DNA of 64,000 bases from Chryseosolibacter sp036402075. Its GTDB lineage: Bacteria; Bacteroidota; Bacteroidia; Cytophagales; Cyclobacteriaceae. Positions 25,452 through 34,239 of the stretch are shown in pieces. The stretch covers positions 41,398 to 105,397 of the forward strand of contig DASWTP010000284.1 of assembly GCA_036402075.1 (NCBI GenBank), read 5' to 3'. The number at the start of each line of letters is the position of its first letter. Within the stretch, counting starts at the first letter, position 1. The notes under the pieces are model-generated. The model ran no database searches. It was not told where the DNA came from and saw nothing but the letters and a program-made list of their open reading frames with translations. A program made the translations under genes and the position numbers.

Positions 25452-25494
25452 GAAAATTAGAACCCATTTCGGTAAAAAAATATGATTTTTATCA
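25452..25494 (-). promoter_or_regulatory. Crp/Fnr-type site plus -7 element for crp gene
   Basis: On the minus strand, the site TGATAAAAATCA (25494-25483) is followed by the -7-like TAATTTTC (25459-25452), centre-to-centre 33 bp. Predicted start of transcription is about 14 nt before the ATG at 25434. Confidence 0.65.
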
Positions 25495-25496
25495 GA

Positions 25497-27347
25497 CTAC
25501 ATTATGGTGCACGCACCGCCTGCACAAGCCGCCTCGGCCTGTAATTCGGTCGCATCGTCAGGTTCATATACCCTGGCCAGATCAATCTCCGTAAGGCTCG
25601 CAACCAATTCATCAAAAAGCTCTTTACTGATATCTTCAAAAGGTGCCTGACGATAGTTACCATTGTCGAACGGAAGAACACTCAAGCCGTTATACGATGC
25701 CTTGTGCTGCCACATCCACTCCCCGACAGATTGCCACTCATTTTCCTTGACGCTTACTGTCGCGGAAACGTTGTTGGCATTGCTGCCATTGCGATAACCG
25801 CTGCGGACCCATTCGGTGTTGAATTTCCTGATGCGCTCCAGCAATGCCATTGCACTTTCGTTTCTAAGGATCGACCCTTCCGGGGCTTTCTGCGGAATTC
25901 GGATTATGGCCTGCTTTGAATTCAACTGGTCCTCTTCAATAAGTTCCGGGTGGTTGTCGATGAGGTAGGTGTAAAGTGCCTCATTTTTCCCAATGCGAAC
26001 ACGTCTCAGGTAGTAATCGTTATGCCATGCGTGGATTCCCGAAGACGTACCGAGAACGATCGATGAGGTTCCGGATGGTTTTATTGTTGTACAACGCGCG
26101 GCAAAGGCGATGCCTATTCTTTTTGAGACATCCAGGTTCACTTTTTTGACCACTTCCGATACTTCCTTCAAATCAAGCTCGAGAACCCGCCCACTGGCAA
26201 TTCCCGTCATGCCCACTCCGATGAGCGCTTCACTTTCGGTTGTGGTTTTCCAGACTTCTCGCAGGTAGTGAAAATCGGTAAATCCAGCCTGAAGTGTTCC
26301 AAAGAATGCGGCCGCGGCAGCCCTCTGATTTAACTCCTCCTGATTTTCCACATCAGAAACATTTACTTCGCACAGGTTGCAGAATTGGAACGGCCTTAGC
26401 GCGATTTCACAGCACGGGTTGGTGCCCCAGTCGGTATTATTCGTAAAATAAAAACCAGGCTCACCTGATCCGGAGAGTTCAATCTTCTTCCACAATTCAA
26501 TGAACTGCTCCTTTGTTGTTGTGTCTCTGGGCAACACCACGGAATTATTTGCCCGGCCGCGTTGTTCATTCAACTCCCACCAATTTCCGAATTTGCACGT
26601 CAGCATTTCCTCATCGTGATAGGAGAAAAGCGAGATCATAGCTGAACGCCTTATACCTCCGGCCAGAACAGCATTCGCGATATGACACATCATGTCGTGG
26701 CACTCCAGCGGTGTAAGTTTCTGGCCGTCAGTTTTTCGATCAAGGATTGCAGAAAGGTGGGCGACACAAATCTTGAGTGGTTCAGGGCCTGGCGCTTTCC
26801 CACCTGCAGTTACGAGGCGGGCACCTTTCGGGCGGATATCGGAGTAGTCAAAGTCGGGCAGGCAGTCACTCACACCAAAATAACCTTTCAACAGAACTTT
26901 AATGCAGTCGGCCCAGCCCTCCAGGCTGTCACCCACCAGGAATCTACGGTGCTTCTGTCCTTTTTTTACCCTTGGCAACTTTTCAACGTGTTCCGTTTGA
27001 ACGGAGAATCCAACACCGGTGCCGCCCAGTAGCAGGAACATGGCTTCCGAAAATGCCCGGATGTCGTCAAGCGGCATGTATGCACAATTATATATCCGGC
27101 TGTTGTTCTTCTCAATCGCTGAGCCGGCAAATTGCATGGCGCGCATCGAAGGAAGCACTTTTCTTTCCAGCACAAACTTCATCTTTTCAAACACCTGCTC
27201 CGTCATCTGCGGATACTTACCAATTAACATGGAGGCATATCGCTGGCATATCTCCGGCCACACTTCCCTTCGCTGAAGTTCGGGTTTGTAGCGCGCATAC
27301 TTCATGTGAACAACAAGGTCGCTCAGAATTCGTTGGTTCATTAACAT
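25497..27347 (-). CDS. nrdJ: Adenosylcobalamin-dependent (class II) ribonucleotide reductase
   Basis: 616 residues. Class II reductase: MQFAGSAI, LLLGGTGVGFSVQ, the radical-cysteine motif NPCCEI, IGVGMTGIASG, IKPSGTSSIVLGTSSGIHAWHN and a C-terminal redox pair (CAGGAC). It makes deoxyribonucleotides using B12 instead of an O2-generated radical, so it works with or without oxygen. It lies 18 bp downstream of the RIC gene and probably shares its Crp/Fnr-type promoter. Start ATG at 27347 with a second ATG two codons on. Confidence 0.93.
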   Translation of the reverse strand: MLMNQRILSDLVVHMKYARYKPELQRREVWPEICQRYASMLIGKYPQMTEQVFEKMKFVLERKVLPSMRAMQFAGSAIEKNNSRIYNCAYMPLDDIRAFSEAMFLLLGGTGVGFSVQTEHVEKLPRVKKGQKHRRFLVGDSLEGWADCIKVLLKGYFGVSDCLPDFDYSDIRPKGARLVTAGGKAPGPEPLKICVAHLSAILDRKTDGQKLTPLECHDMMCHIANAVLAGGIRRSAMISLFSYHDEEMLTCKFGNWWELNEQRGRANNSVVLPRDTTTKEQFIELWKKIELSGSGEPGFYFTNNTDWGTNPCCEIALRPFQFCNLCEVNVSDVENQEELNQRAAAAAFFGTLQAGFTDFHYLREVWKTTTESEALIGVGMTGIASGRVLELDLKEVSEVVKKVNLDVSKRIGIAFAARCTTIKPSGTSSIVLGTSSGIHAWHNDYYLRRVRIGKNEALYTYLIDNHPELIEEDQLNSKQAIIRIPQKAPEGSILRNESAMALLERIRKFNTEWVRSGYRNGSNANNVSATVSVKENEWQSVGEWMWQHKASYNGLSVLPFDNGNYRQAPFEDISKELFDELVASLTEIDLARVYEPDDATELQAEAACAGGACTIM

Positions 27348-27365
27348 ACAACGGAGTGGATTTGG

Positions 27366-28109
27366 TTAGAGTGAACAGCTTCCGCCAACAGGGGCCTTAT
27401 CTTTTACACGTTCAAATAAAATGTTATTCTCGAGATGAATGTGCTTCATCAGGTCGTGATCGAACTCCTGGAGTTTCTTGTAGGTAATTCGGAACGTTGG
27501 ACAGGCAAACTCCGGAGGCGTGTAGTTGTTTGACAACATGCGAATCTGTTTGATAAGATCTCCCGCGAGGATGTGCTCGTGACTCATTGCACTCAGCGGG
27601 GCCTGAACGGTGGCAGCCAGCGGGTGATCCGGATGGCTCTGACCCTCAAGTCTTTTGATGGCAGGAAAAAGAACTAATTCTTCTTTATCCATATGACTCT
27701 TCAATTCCTCCGAGAGATCGAGAAATGCTTCGCGGACCTGGAGTAGCTCGAGGCAGTCGTTTCCATGTGCATCGCAAACTTTATCAAGAAATAATTGAAG
27801 GTCAGGAATGGCCGCCTTCACATACGTGTGATGATTCTGAATAATGAAGTCAATTAAGAATGCTGAGCTCCAGGCCTCAGGGCGAAACGTATCGCTTGAC
27901 CCGGGCGCGCTGCCTTTCTGGATCTCGGCTCGTACACGATCTGGGTCAACTCCAATTCTACGGCAAGCATCAACAAGGCTGCGATGTCCGCCACAGCAGT
28001 AATCGATATTGTATTTATTAAATACCGCGAGCGCTCCTGGCAGGGAAATCGCGAGCTGTGCAACCGTCATTGGGTTTTCTTCAAGTGTATTGTTCGTCTC
28101 GGTAATCAT
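27366..28109 (-). CDS. ric: Iron-sulfur cluster repair di-iron protein (RIC/ScdA/YtfE)
   Basis: 247 residues from ATG at 28109; a longer frame starting at 28166 overlaps the promoter palindrome. N-terminal ScdA_N domain (FNKYNIDYCCGGHRSL, with the CC pair) and a hemerythrin-like domain with di-iron ligands in QNHHTYV, HMDKEELVLF, MSHEHILAGD and HDLMKHIHLENNILF. RIC proteins repair Fe-S clusters damaged by NO or oxidants. First gene of the ric-nrdJ operon, behind a perfect Crp/Fnr-type palindrome. Cytosolic. Confidence 0.93.
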   Translation of the reverse strand: MITETNNTLEENPMTVAQLAISLPGALAVFNKYNIDYCCGGHRSLVDACRRIGVDPDRVRAEIQKGSAPGSSDTFRPEAWSSAFLIDFIIQNHHTYVKAAIPDLQLFLDKVCDAHGNDCLELLQVREAFLDLSEELKSHMDKEELVLFPAIKRLEGQSHPDHPLAATVQAPLSAMSHEHILAGDLIKQIRMLSNNYTPPEFACPTFRITYKKLQEFDHDLMKHIHLENNILFERVKDKAPVGGSCSL

Positions 28110-28121
28110 AAAGTTTTTTAT

Positions 28122-28165
28122 CAAATGTATTTGGACGTCCACCTGGATGTGTATGACTGGAGTCA
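28122..28165 (-). promoter_or_regulatory. Crp/Fnr-type palindrome plus -7 element for ric-nrdJ
   Basis: The palindrome TATGAC-N4-GTCATA (28152-28167 region, core 28154-28165) is followed on the minus strand by a perfect -7 element TACATTTG (28129-28122), centre-to-centre 34 bp. Predicted transcript start is about 9 nt before the ATG at 28109. Confidence 0.72.
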
Positions 28166-28238
28166 TAAAGAAAAAAATTCACAATTCCGGCCATAAACAC
28201 AGGCTGAAAGGATTGATTACCAGCAAGCCAGAAAATCA

Positions 28239-28303
28239 TGACAGAAATCAGGATTTCGTATGACCTCAATCATAAAGCGCGTCAGATGCCCGCTCTACTT
28301 TTA
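28239..28303 (+). promoter_or_regulatory. Tandem Crp/Fnr-type sites plus -7 element for cco operon
   Basis: Sites TGACAGAAATCA (28239-28250) and TGACCTCAATCA (28261-28272) have centres 22 bp apart. The -7-like element TACTTTTA (28296-28303) is centred 33 bp after the second site. Predicted leader is about 33 nt before the ccoNO ATG at 28340. Confidence 0.75.
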
Positions 28304-28339
28304 TCACCGGAAAATGAAGTTTAACCCGAGCTAAATAGT

Positions 28340-30475
28340 ATGGAACTCGAAAAATTCAGTTACGATAACAAAGTTGTAAAGGCGTTCATGATCGCTACGG
28401 TCATTTTCGGACTAGTGGGCATGCTGGTCGGACTCACAGCCGCCATTCAGCTGGTGTATCCGATCTTCAACTTTGATACACAGTACACCACCTTTGGACG
28501 CATTCGCCCCTTACACACGAATGCGATCATCTTCGCGTTTGTAGGCAACGCCATGTTTGCAGGCGTGTATTATTCGATGCAACGCCTGTTAAAAACGAGG
28601 ATGTTCAGCGATAAGCTCAGCTGGATTCATTTCTGGGGCTGGCAACTGATTATTGTCGCAGCCGCCATTACACTGCCGCTCGGCATTACAACCTCGAAGG
28701 AGTATGCGGAGCTCGAATGGCCAATCGACATCGCAATCACGGTGATCTGGGTTGTGTTTGGCTGGAACATGATCGGCACCATCATTAAGCGAAGAGAGCG
28801 TCACATGTACGTTGCCATCTGGTTTTACATTGCCACATTCGTTACGGTAGCGGTACTGCACGTGGTGAACTCTTTTGAGATGCCGGTAACATTTTTCAAA
28901 AGCTACTCCTGGTATGCGGGAGTACAGGATGCGCTGGTACAGTGGTGGTATGGACACAACGCAGTGGCGTTCTTCCTGACCACTCCGTTCCTTGGAATGA
29001 TGTATTATTTTCTTCCGAAAGCCGCTAACCGCCCCGTCTATTCGTATCGTCTGTCCATAATTCACTTCTGGTCATTGATCTTCATTTACATCTGGGCAGG
29101 TCCACACCACCTTCTTTACACTTCACTTCCAGACTGGGCACAGTCGCTTGGCGTAGTGTTCTCGATCATGCTGATCGCTCCATCATGGGGCGGGATGCTC
29201 AACGGTTTGATGACGCTGCGTGGCGCGTGGGACCGGGTGCGTGAAGATGTTGTGCTGAAGTTCATGGTTGTGGCAGTAACCGCATACGGTATGGCAACAC
29301 TCGAAGGGCCACTGTTGTCGCTGAAAAACGTAAACGCCATTGCACACTTTACCGACTGGATCGTAGCACACGTTCACGTAGGTGGATTGGGATGGAACGG
29401 GTTCATGATTTTCGCAGTGCTATACTGGTTAGTTCCAAGAATGTGGGACACACCTTTATACTCGAAAAAGCTTGCTAACGTGCACTTCTGGCTTGGCACA
29501 CTTGGAATCATCTTCTATGCCCTCCCCATGTATGTTTCAGGTGTTGTTCAAAGTTTGATGTGGAAAGAATTCAATCCTGAAGGATTCCTCGTATACAAAA
29601 ACTTCCTGGAGACAACAGTGCAGATCCTCCCACTCTATGGCTTGCGCGCGATCGGTGGTGGCCTGTACCTGATCGGTGCCTTCATCATGACGTACAATCT
29701 TGTTAAAACGGCTAACGCAGGTAGCTTTATCGCCAACGAAGATGCACAAGCAGCACCGCTCGTAAACGAATATGTTGCATCACGAAATGCAGGATGGCAT
29801 CACCGTGTGCTCGAGCACAAGCCTGTAATCTTCACCGTACTCACGCTGGTCGCGATCTTAGTTGGTGGATTCATCGAGATGATTCCAACCTTCCTGATCA
29901 AGTCGAACGTACCAACGATCACCAATGTGAAGCCCTATACACCACTTGAACTTCACGGACGGGATATTTACATCCGCGAAGGTTGCGTGAACTGCCACAC
30001 ACAGATGGTTCGTCCCTTCCGCTCAGAAACTGAACGTTACGGTGAATACTCGAAGGCCGGGGAATTCGTCTATGATCATCCATTCCTGTGGGGATCAAAA
30101 CGAACAGGTCCGGATCTCCACCGCATTGGTGAAAAATATTCCAACAGCTGGCATTACAACCACATGCTTGCGCCAGATGCAGTCTCCACCGGATCGATTA
30201 TGCCAGCATACCCATGGCTCTTTGAACAAGTGATCGACAAGAGTGCAACCGCAGGAAAAATCAAAGCGTTGCGCACCGTTGGTGTTCCATACGAAGAAGG
30301 CTACGAAGACCAGGCGAACGCAGATCTCGAAAAGCAGTCAGACGCAATCGCCAGATCATTGAAAGCCGATGGAATTGAAGTGATGCCTGATGCGGAGATT
30401 GTCGCCATGATCGCTTATCTCCAACGTTTGGGAAAAGACATTAAAGCAGAAAAGACTGCTCAAGTACAAAAATAA
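28340..30475 (+). CDS. ccoNO: cbb3-type cytochrome c oxidase, fused subunits I and II
   Basis: 711 residues. CcoN part (about 1-470, some 12 helices): low-spin heme ligand in RPLHTNAI, CuB ligands WYGHNAVAFF and GPHHLLYT, and the heme ligands in AHVHVGGLGW. CcoO part (about 490-705): one anchor helix and a monoheme cytochrome c with CVNCH (C550, C553, H554) and axial Met in GSIMPAYPW. It is the high-affinity terminal oxidase in the inner membrane. CcoN and CcoO are separate proteins in Proteobacteria; the single-chain form is common in Bacteroidota. First gene of ccoNO-Q-P-G-H behind paired Crp/Fnr-type sites. Confidence 0.96.
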   Translation: MELEKFSYDNKVVKAFMIATVIFGLVGMLVGLTAAIQLVYPIFNFDTQYTTFGRIRPLHTNAIIFAFVGNAMFAGVYYSMQRLLKTRMFSDKLSWIHFWGWQLIIVAAAITLPLGITTSKEYAELEWPIDIAITVIWVVFGWNMIGTIIKRRERHMYVAIWFYIATFVTVAVLHVVNSFEMPVTFFKSYSWYAGVQDALVQWWYGHNAVAFFLTTPFLGMMYYFLPKAANRPVYSYRLSIIHFWSLIFIYIWAGPHHLLYTSLPDWAQSLGVVFSIMLIAPSWGGMLNGLMTLRGAWDRVREDVVLKFMVVAVTAYGMATLEGPLLSLKNVNAIAHFTDWIVAHVHVGGLGWNGFMIFAVLYWLVPRMWDTPLYSKKLANVHFWLGTLGIIFYALPMYVSGVVQSLMWKEFNPEGFLVYKNFLETTVQILPLYGLRAIGGGLYLIGAFIMTYNLVKTANAGSFIANEDAQAAPLVNEYVASRNAGWHHRVLEHKPVIFTVLTLVAILVGGFIEMIPTFLIKSNVPTITNVKPYTPLELHGRDIYIREGCVNCHTQMVRPFRSETERYGEYSKAGEFVYDHPFLWGSKRTGPDLHRIGEKYSNSWHYNHMLAPDAVSTGSIMPAYPWLFEQVIDKSATAGKIKALRTVGVPYEEGYEDQANADLEKQSDAIARSLKADGIEVMPDAEIVAMIAYLQRLGKDIKAEKTAQVQK

Positions 30476-30499
30476 ACCTCGAATCAAAACTTTACCTAT

Positions 30500-30694
30500 A
30501 TGTATAAGAACGTCCTTCAAAGCATCGATAACATCGCCATCTGGCCTGTGATATCGTTCGTGATATTCTTCTTATTCTTTCTCTGTCTTTTATGGTGGGT
30601 TTTCAGCACCAAGAAAGTTTTCATCGAAAAAATGAAAAGCTTGCCCCTGGAGAATGAAACTCCGAAGAACCAATCTAACCTGAACAACCTATGA
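30500..30694 (+). CDS. ccoQ: Small cbb3 oxidase subunit, CcoQ-like
   Basis: 64 residues with a single strong membrane helix (about 15-36, VISFVIFFLFFLCLLWWVF) and a charged tail. Length, position between ccoNO and ccoP, and the STKK motif after the helix fit CcoQ/FixQ, which stabilises the oxidase complex. Sequence conservation in this family is low, so the call rests largely on context. Its stop overlaps the ccoP ATG by 4 bp. Confidence 0.82.
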   Translation: MYKNVLQSIDNIAIWPVISFVIFFLFFLCLLWWVFSTKKVFIEKMKSLPLENETPKNQSNLNNL

Positions 30695-31620
30695 AGAAAC
30701 TATCTGGATTGATGTGCGGATTGCTACTGACAGTCTCATCATTTGCGCAGGGAACCGCACCGGCAACGCGAACCTTTATGGATGACCCTTTTAATCATCC
30801 AATGTTTGCAACATACATCGTGATTACCTTGCTCGCGGTGTCGATTATATTGGTGTCTATTGTTGTTTACTATGCCGTTAAGCTGGTGAAGATGCTCAAC
30901 GAAGAAACCGACAAGGCGCGTGCACAGCGACTTGGAATTGCGTACAAGCCCAGCCCTACCTGGTGGGATCGTTTTGCTCAAAGTATGAATGCCTCCGTGC
31001 CCGTTGAGGAGGAAAAAAACATCGAGATGGATCACAGCTACGATGGAATCAAAGAACTTGACAATCACCTGCCTCCCTGGTGGAAATGGCTTTTCTATGG
31101 AACTATTGGCTGGTCTGTTGTTTATATCATCGTGTTCCATTTTTCAAATAGCCTCCCGCTCTCAACCGAGGAATATAATAACGAGATAGCCATGGCGGAA
31201 CAGCAGGCCATCCAGCGAAAGGCGAGCCAGCCAGCCGAAGCAATCGATGAAAATACTCTTGCATTCTCCAACGACCCCGTGATCATCGAAAATGGAAAGA
31301 ATGTTTTTGCGAGCAATCCATGCGGATCATGTCACAGGGAAGACGCAGGTGGGAACACCATTGGGCCGAATCTTACAGACGAGTACTGGATCCATGGTGG
31401 CGATGTGAAAAGCGTTTTCACAACCATCAAGAACGGAGCTGTTGATAAAGGAATGCCTGCCTGGGGAAAAGCGATGAGTGCAAAAGATCTTCGTGACCTT
31501 ACCTTCTACATCATCAGCCTTCAAGGTTCAAATCCTGCTAACGCGAAAGCGCCCCAGGGCGAACTTTTCAAGCAAGCACCCGCTGCTGCCGACAGCACCA
31601 AAGCCCAGGCAAAATTATAG
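30691..31620 (+). CDS. ccoP: cbb3 oxidase subunit III (CcoP), single heme
   Basis: 309 residues. Hydrophobic N-terminus (signal-like helix), a second helix at about 32-58, the CcoP N-terminal motif DGIKELDNHLPPWWKWLFYGTI followed by a membrane helix, then one cytochrome c domain with CGSCH (C211, C214, H215) and axial Met in KGMPAWG. Proteobacterial CcoP carries two c hemes; only one CxxCH is present here. It transfers electrons to the catalytic subunit. It overlaps ccoQ by 4 bp; ccoG follows 14 bp later. Confidence 0.93.
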   Translation: MKKLSGLMCGLLLTVSSFAQGTAPATRTFMDDPFNHPMFATYIVITLLAVSIILVSIVVYYAVKLVKMLNEETDKARAQRLGIAYKPSPTWWDRFAQSMNASVPVEEEKNIEMDHSYDGIKELDNHLPPWWKWLFYGTIGWSVVYIIVFHFSNSLPLSTEEYNNEIAMAEQQAIQRKASQPAEAIDENTLAFSNDPVIIENGKNVFASNPCGSCHREDAGGNTIGPNLTDEYWIHGGDVKSVFTTIKNGAVDKGMPAWGKAMSAKDLRDLTFYIISLQGSNPANAKAPQGELFKQAPAAADSTKAQAKL

Positions 31621-31634
31621 ATACTGAAACAGGA

Positions 31635-33116
31635 ATGGAGAGCATAAAACTCGATATCAGGAAAGAAAGATTAGCAAAAAGCCTCGGCACCACTGATGTT
31701 GAAAGTGACGAAGGGTTTCGCGACACGATTGCCACCGTTGATGCGCAGGGAAAAAGACTTTGGATTTACCCGAAGAAGCCGTCAGGAAACCTGCACCGGT
31801 GGCGGATTGTGGTAACCGTCATTTTGCTTTCGTTATTGTTTTCGGGTCCATTCCTCAGAATATCTGGTCAGCCGCTGCTGTTACTGAACCTGTTCGAACG
31901 GAAGTTTGTGATCTTCGGCCAGGCGTTCTGGCCGCAGGACTTCTTCCTGCTCGCGGTAACGCTGATCACCTTCTTTGTTTTCATCATCCTGTTTACCGTT
32001 GTATTCGGACGCATCTGGTGCGGCTGGCTATGCCCGCAGACATTGTTTATGGAAATGGTATTTCGTAAGATCGAATATGCGATCGAAGGAGATGCAGCAG
32101 CGCAACGAAGGCTTGCGAAGGAGCCGTGGACGGCCCTCAAATTTTTCAAGAAAACGCTTAAGCATTTTATTTTCATCGCGATCTCATTATTGATAGCCCA
32201 CACCGTACTCGCCTATCTCATCGGTGCCGAAAATACGATGGCCATCATGCACCAGTCGCCTGCACAAAATTTATCCGGCTTCATCGCCATGATCAGCTTC
32301 ACCGGAGTTTTCTATTTCGTCTATGCAAAGTTTCGCGAGCAAGCCTGTATCGCGGTGTGTCCTTATGGAAGACTTCAGGGTGTTTTATTAGGAAAGGAAT
32401 CAATCGTTGTTGCGTACGACTGGTTGCGTGGCGAGCCTCGCGGCCACCTGAAGAAAAACGCAACCACTGAAGTGCAAACCGGTGATTGCATCGACTGTAA
32501 ACTTTGCGTGCACGTGTGCCCAACCGGAATCGATATCCGGAACGGCACCCAACTGGAATGTGTAAACTGCACCGCCTGCATTGACGCCTGCGATGACGTG
32601 ATGCTGAAAATTGGCAAACCAAAAGGCCTGATCCGTTTCGCGTCAGTCAACTCGATTACAAACAAAGTTCAAAAGATAATTACCCCGCGCGTGATCGGCT
32701 ACTCGTTTGTTCTCATTGCGTTGATAGGCATTCTCGGGTTTGCGCTAATAACACGCTCAGACGTTGAGACCACTGTGCTAAAGGTGGCCGGAACGCTCTA
32801 CCAGCGCGAGCCAGGGCTAATCACGAACCTTTATAACGTGGAATTTGTAAACAAGACGTTTAACGATCTGCCGCTAAGCATAAGGGTTGAGTCTCCTCAA
32901 CATGCCGAGATTGTAAAGGTGGACCAGAAGCCGATCATAGTGCCCGCTGAAGGAATTGCAAAAAGCGTCTACTTCATAAAGATCCGCGAGAGCGAAATTA
33001 CCAATGCACGCACCGTGGTAGTGTTGGGTGTATACGCAGGTGAAAAACGACTTGAAACCGTAAAAGTAAAATTCATCGGTCCGGTAACCCGCGCATCCGA
33101 TGCAAAAAGAAATTAA
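31635..33116 (+). CDS. ccoG: cbb3 maturation ferredoxin-like membrane protein CcoG (FixG/RdxA)
   Basis: 493 residues. About five membrane helices; CGWLCPQT typical of the NapH/CcoG group; two 4Fe-4S clusters (CIDCKLCVHVCPTG and CVNCTACIDACD), and CIAVCPYGR. The C-terminal about 110 residues form an Ig-like periplasmic domain. CcoG is thought to reduce Cu(II) for delivery to cbb3 oxidase. Its stop overlaps the ccoH start (TAATG). Confidence 0.94.
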   Translation: MESIKLDIRKERLAKSLGTTDVESDEGFRDTIATVDAQGKRLWIYPKKPSGNLHRWRIVVTVILLSLLFSGPFLRISGQPLLLLNLFERKFVIFGQAFWPQDFFLLAVTLITFFVFIILFTVVFGRIWCGWLCPQTLFMEMVFRKIEYAIEGDAAAQRRLAKEPWTALKFFKKTLKHFIFIAISLLIAHTVLAYLIGAENTMAIMHQSPAQNLSGFIAMISFTGVFYFVYAKFREQACIAVCPYGRLQGVLLGKESIVVAYDWLRGEPRGHLKKNATTEVQTGDCIDCKLCVHVCPTGIDIRNGTQLECVNCTACIDACDDVMLKIGKPKGLIRFASVNSITNKVQKIITPRVIGYSFVLIALIGILGFALITRSDVETTVLKVAGTLYQREPGLITNLYNVEFVNKTFNDLPLSIRVESPQHAEIVKVDQKPIIVPAEGIAKSVYFIKIRESEITNARTVVVLGVYAGEKRLETVKVKFIGPVTRASDAKRN

Positions 33117-33556
33117 TGAATACGACTATGAACTGGGGAAAATGGATCATCCTGTCCTTTATTTTGTTTGCTGGATTTATTGCAACGCTGGTCACGGTAT
33201 GCATGCGCCAGGAAATAAACCTTGTATCTAAAGATTATTACAAAGAAGAACTTGCGTACCAGGATCAGATTGCAAAAATCAATAACACGAACGAACTCAG
33301 CGAAAAGCCTGCGATCACGACTGCCGGAACATTCATTGAAGTTGACTTCAACCAGTTCGACCAGGTTGAACGCGGAGAGTTGAAGCTCTTCAGGCCTTCT
33401 GACGCGAAGATGGACAAAGTTTTCGCGCTTCAACCAAGCCAGGCAACAAAGCAAATATTTCCTGTGACTGACATGCAGAAAGGTTTCTATCGCGCTCGCA
33501 TGAGCTGGCACATGAACGGCAAGGAGTACTACCTCGAAACGGTAATCCAAATCTGA
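33116..33556 (+). CDS. ccoH: cbb3 assembly protein CcoH (FixH)
   Basis: 146 residues. One N-terminal membrane helix (WIILSFILFAGFIATLVTVCM), then DYYKEELAYQDQI, a typical FixH motif, and a small beta-rich periplasmic domain. CcoH binds CcoN-containing intermediates during assembly. It overlaps ccoG and the next gene by single-base stop/start junctions. Confidence 0.9.
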   Translation: MNTTMNWGKWIILSFILFAGFIATLVTVCMRQEINLVSKDYYKEELAYQDQIAKINNTNELSEKPAITTAGTFIEVDFNQFDQVERGELKLFRPSDAKMDKVFALQPSQATKQIFPVTDMQKGFYRARMSWHMNGKEYYLETVIQI

Positions 33557-34239
33557 TGTTAGCCGCTGCTCTGATCATGGGATTTGCGGGAAGCCTTCAT
33601 TGTGCGGGCATGTGCAGTCCGTTAGCCTTGGCGGTCACGAATATGAAATCGAAAGCATTTGCAAACCGCATTCTCTACAATGCGGGGCGGATTTCGATGT
33701 ATGGCTTACTCGGAGCGCTCTTCGCCAGCATCGGTTACATCTTCCCGATTAATAACTTCCAGACCGCGTTGTCGCTGGGCCTCGGCCTCGTCATGATTGT
33801 GCTGGCGGTCCTGGGGATGACTGATGTGAAGGTTCCTTTTGTTGCTGCAACCATGGCGCGGGTGACGGCAGCGCTCAAGAATGTCTTTTCAAGATTCCTC
33901 ACGAAGAAAAACCCAGCGGCAATGATTGTGCTTGGCTCCATCAACGGCCTCTTGCCATGTGGGCTTACGTTCCTTGCACTTTCCTTTTGCGTCACCTTAC
34001 ATTCACCATTATCCGGCTTCGCTTACATGTTTACCTTTGGTCTTGGAACACTGCCGGTCATGCTTGGACTGATTTCGATACTCAATGTCGTAACGATGAA
34101 ACTGAAATGGGATGTAAAGACAGTTACCACCGGCTTAATGGCATTGTCCGGAATACTGCTGATTGCACGTGTCTTTCTGGTTCACGCCCCAGAGGCGCAT
34201 GGGCATTCACCGATTGTTGATATCGTCATCTGCCGTTAA
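33556..34239 (+). CDS. Sulfite exporter TauE/SafE-like membrane protein of cco operon
   Basis: 227 residues with about six helices. The start MLAAALIMGFAGSLHCAGMCSPLA carries the GSLHCxGMC motif of the COG2836-like family that commonly follows ccoGH and is suspected in metal handling for the oxidase. ING(L)LPCGLTFLAL is a second Cys-containing motif. It overlaps ccoH by one base and converges with the receiver-Crp gene by 4 bp. A copper role is inference from the CxxxC-like helices and context. Confidence 0.85.
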   Translation: MLAAALIMGFAGSLHCAGMCSPLALAVTNMKSKAFANRILYNAGRISMYGLLGALFASIGYIFPINNFQTALSLGLGLVMIVLAVLGMTDVKVPFVAATMARVTAALKNVFSRFLTKKNPAAMIVLGSINGLLPCGLTFLALSFCVTLHSPLSGFAYMFTFGLGTLPVMLGLISILNVVTMKLKWDVKTVTTGLMALSGILLIARVFLVHAPEAHGHSPIVDIVICR

